Shown piece after piece: positions 63,956 through 64,000 of a stretch of 64,000 nt of DNA. The notes beneath the pieces are model-generated. The model had not been told where the DNA came from. It ran no database searches and worked only from the letters and a program-made list of their open reading frames with translations. The stretch spans positions 7,130,001 to 7,194,000 of the forward strand of contig NW_027478385.1 in NCBI RefSeq assembly GCF_051014685.1, read 5' to 3'. Source of the stretch: Ptiloglossa arizonensis (lineage: Eukaryota > Arthropoda > Insecta > Hymenoptera > Colletidae). Every line of letters begins with the position of its first letter. Within the stretch, counting starts at the first letter, position 1. Position numbers and translations under genes: made by a program.

Positions 63956-64000
63956 GCAACAGGAATTTTTGGGTTAGCTCAATCCGTTCGCGAGATATGG

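Larger units (their letters stand above)
1..64000 (+). repeat. 177-bp satellite DNA array, ~362 tandem monomers
   Basis: The same unit recurs from the first to the last base. Taking GGGTTAGGTC as monomer start gives positions 102, 279, 456 and 632, so the spacing is 177, 177 and 176 bp, and the same spacing holds wherever I checked. All monomers read in one orientation and I found no inversion or foreign insertion. Most length variants are 1 bp: TATGGACTTTG instead of TATGGGACTTTG gives 176 bp. The hand-built consensus is 73/177 G+C (41%), with 42 G and 31 C. Fixed landmarks in order are TCGCGA (~18-23), an A/T tract (~65-72), ATTCTG (~77-82), CAGAAT (~101-106), CCTAGG (~109-114), an A6 run (~116-121), CGGGCGAG (~140-147) and a T5 run closing the monomer. 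An array this large and hierarchical is typical of eukaryotic (peri)centromeric heterochromatin. The satellite family is not recognised, and the array continues beyond both edges. Confidence 0.98.
31140..64000 (+). repeat. Satellite domain III: distinct monomer family with its own higher-order repeats
   Basis: About 186 monomers with variants absent or rare to the left: AGGGAGAAAATACAC, TTCGCGACATATGGG, GAAGACAAGAAATGG with TTGGGAAGGC, AATTCGGCTGCTCC, GGTCCAGGGAAAAAATA, GATGCAACAGG with GGGTTAGCTC, and CGTTACAATCGGGCGAGC with TTTTTGGATTAGG. CGTTACAATC anchors occur at 31,368; 32,076; 32,430; 34,022; 34,907; 35,260; 36,853; 37,915; 38,269; 39,862; 40,216; 41,809; 42,163; 43,756; 44,110; 45,526; 45,880; 47,118; 49,948; 50,302; and further right. 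Most spacings are whole multiples of 177 (354, 708, 1062, 1416, 1593), with a few 1-2 bp short. No gene or other feature is seen inside. Confidence 0.92.

Noticed and set aside
1..64000. CRISPR array
   Set aside because: The period is 177 bp and the whole unit is repeated with graded divergence. There are no short repeats separated by unique spacers and no cas-like genes.
1..64000. Telomeric or interstitial telomere repeats
   Set aside because: TTGGGTTAGG occurs once per monomer and resembles one and a half telomere units, but it is never tandem, so it is a chance match within the monomer.
1..64000. rRNA, tRNA or 5S-derived tandem repeat
   Set aside because: I saw no A/B box pair with a cloverleaf, no 5S-like internal promoter and no terminal T-run arrangement in the monomer. 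The T5 run lies next to GGGTTAGG in every unit and does not follow a recognisable RNA gene.
1..64000. Transposable element insertion or LTR-derived tandem
   Set aside because: Anchor spacing stays at near-multiples of 177 bp throughout. I saw no non-satellite segment, no target-site duplication and no inverted monomer.
1..64000. A previously undescribed gene system
   Set aside because: There is no coding or RNA gene content on which to base one. The biology visible here is satellite amplification and homogenisation, with a possible centromere-protein motif.

Overview
The whole 64-kb window is one uninterrupted head-to-tail satellite DNA array. It holds about 362 monomers, nearly all 177 bp and all in the same orientation. 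I found no unique sequence, transposon insertion, RNA gene or credible protein gene, and both window edges lie inside the array. Large satellite blocks of this kind, with higher-order repeats (HORs), are typical of eukaryotic centromeric or pericentromeric heterochromatin. I do not recognise the monomer, so I name no species or group. The hand-built consensus monomer is about 41% GC with 8 CpG sites, close to the number expected from its base composition.

Layout: (1) 1 to ~9.88 kb is a divergent, weakly ordered domain. (2) ~9.88-22.59 kb is an HOR domain in which 10-monomer (1,769 bp) and 11-monomer (1,946 bp) units alternate, giving a 3,715-bp super-period. (3) ~22.59-23.70 kb is an island of about six monomers resembling domain 1. 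(4) ~23.70-31.14 kb resumes the second domain's monomer types as 7-, 4- and 2-monomer units. (5) ~31.14-64 kb is a third family with different diagnostic variants, including a 1,947-bp HOR whose two forms alternate (3,894 bp). Several recent duplications occur throughout, at 354, 530, 707, 885, 1,238, 1,591, 1,593 and 2,478 bp. All are close to whole multiples of 177 bp. At several junctions a single monomer switches from one variant type to another, as expected from unequal crossing-over.

Each monomer carries two degenerate matches to the CENP-B box on the same strand, at consensus positions ~16-32 and ~128-144. It also carries a TCGCGA palindrome, a CCTAGG palindrome and A/T tracts. Open reading frames of 60-111 codons recur only because 177 is divisible by 3. 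They rise and fall with satellite variants and are not annotated as genes.

All coordinates, identities and counts come from reading by eye. Domain boundaries are good to about one monomer and duplication edges to a few tens of bases.
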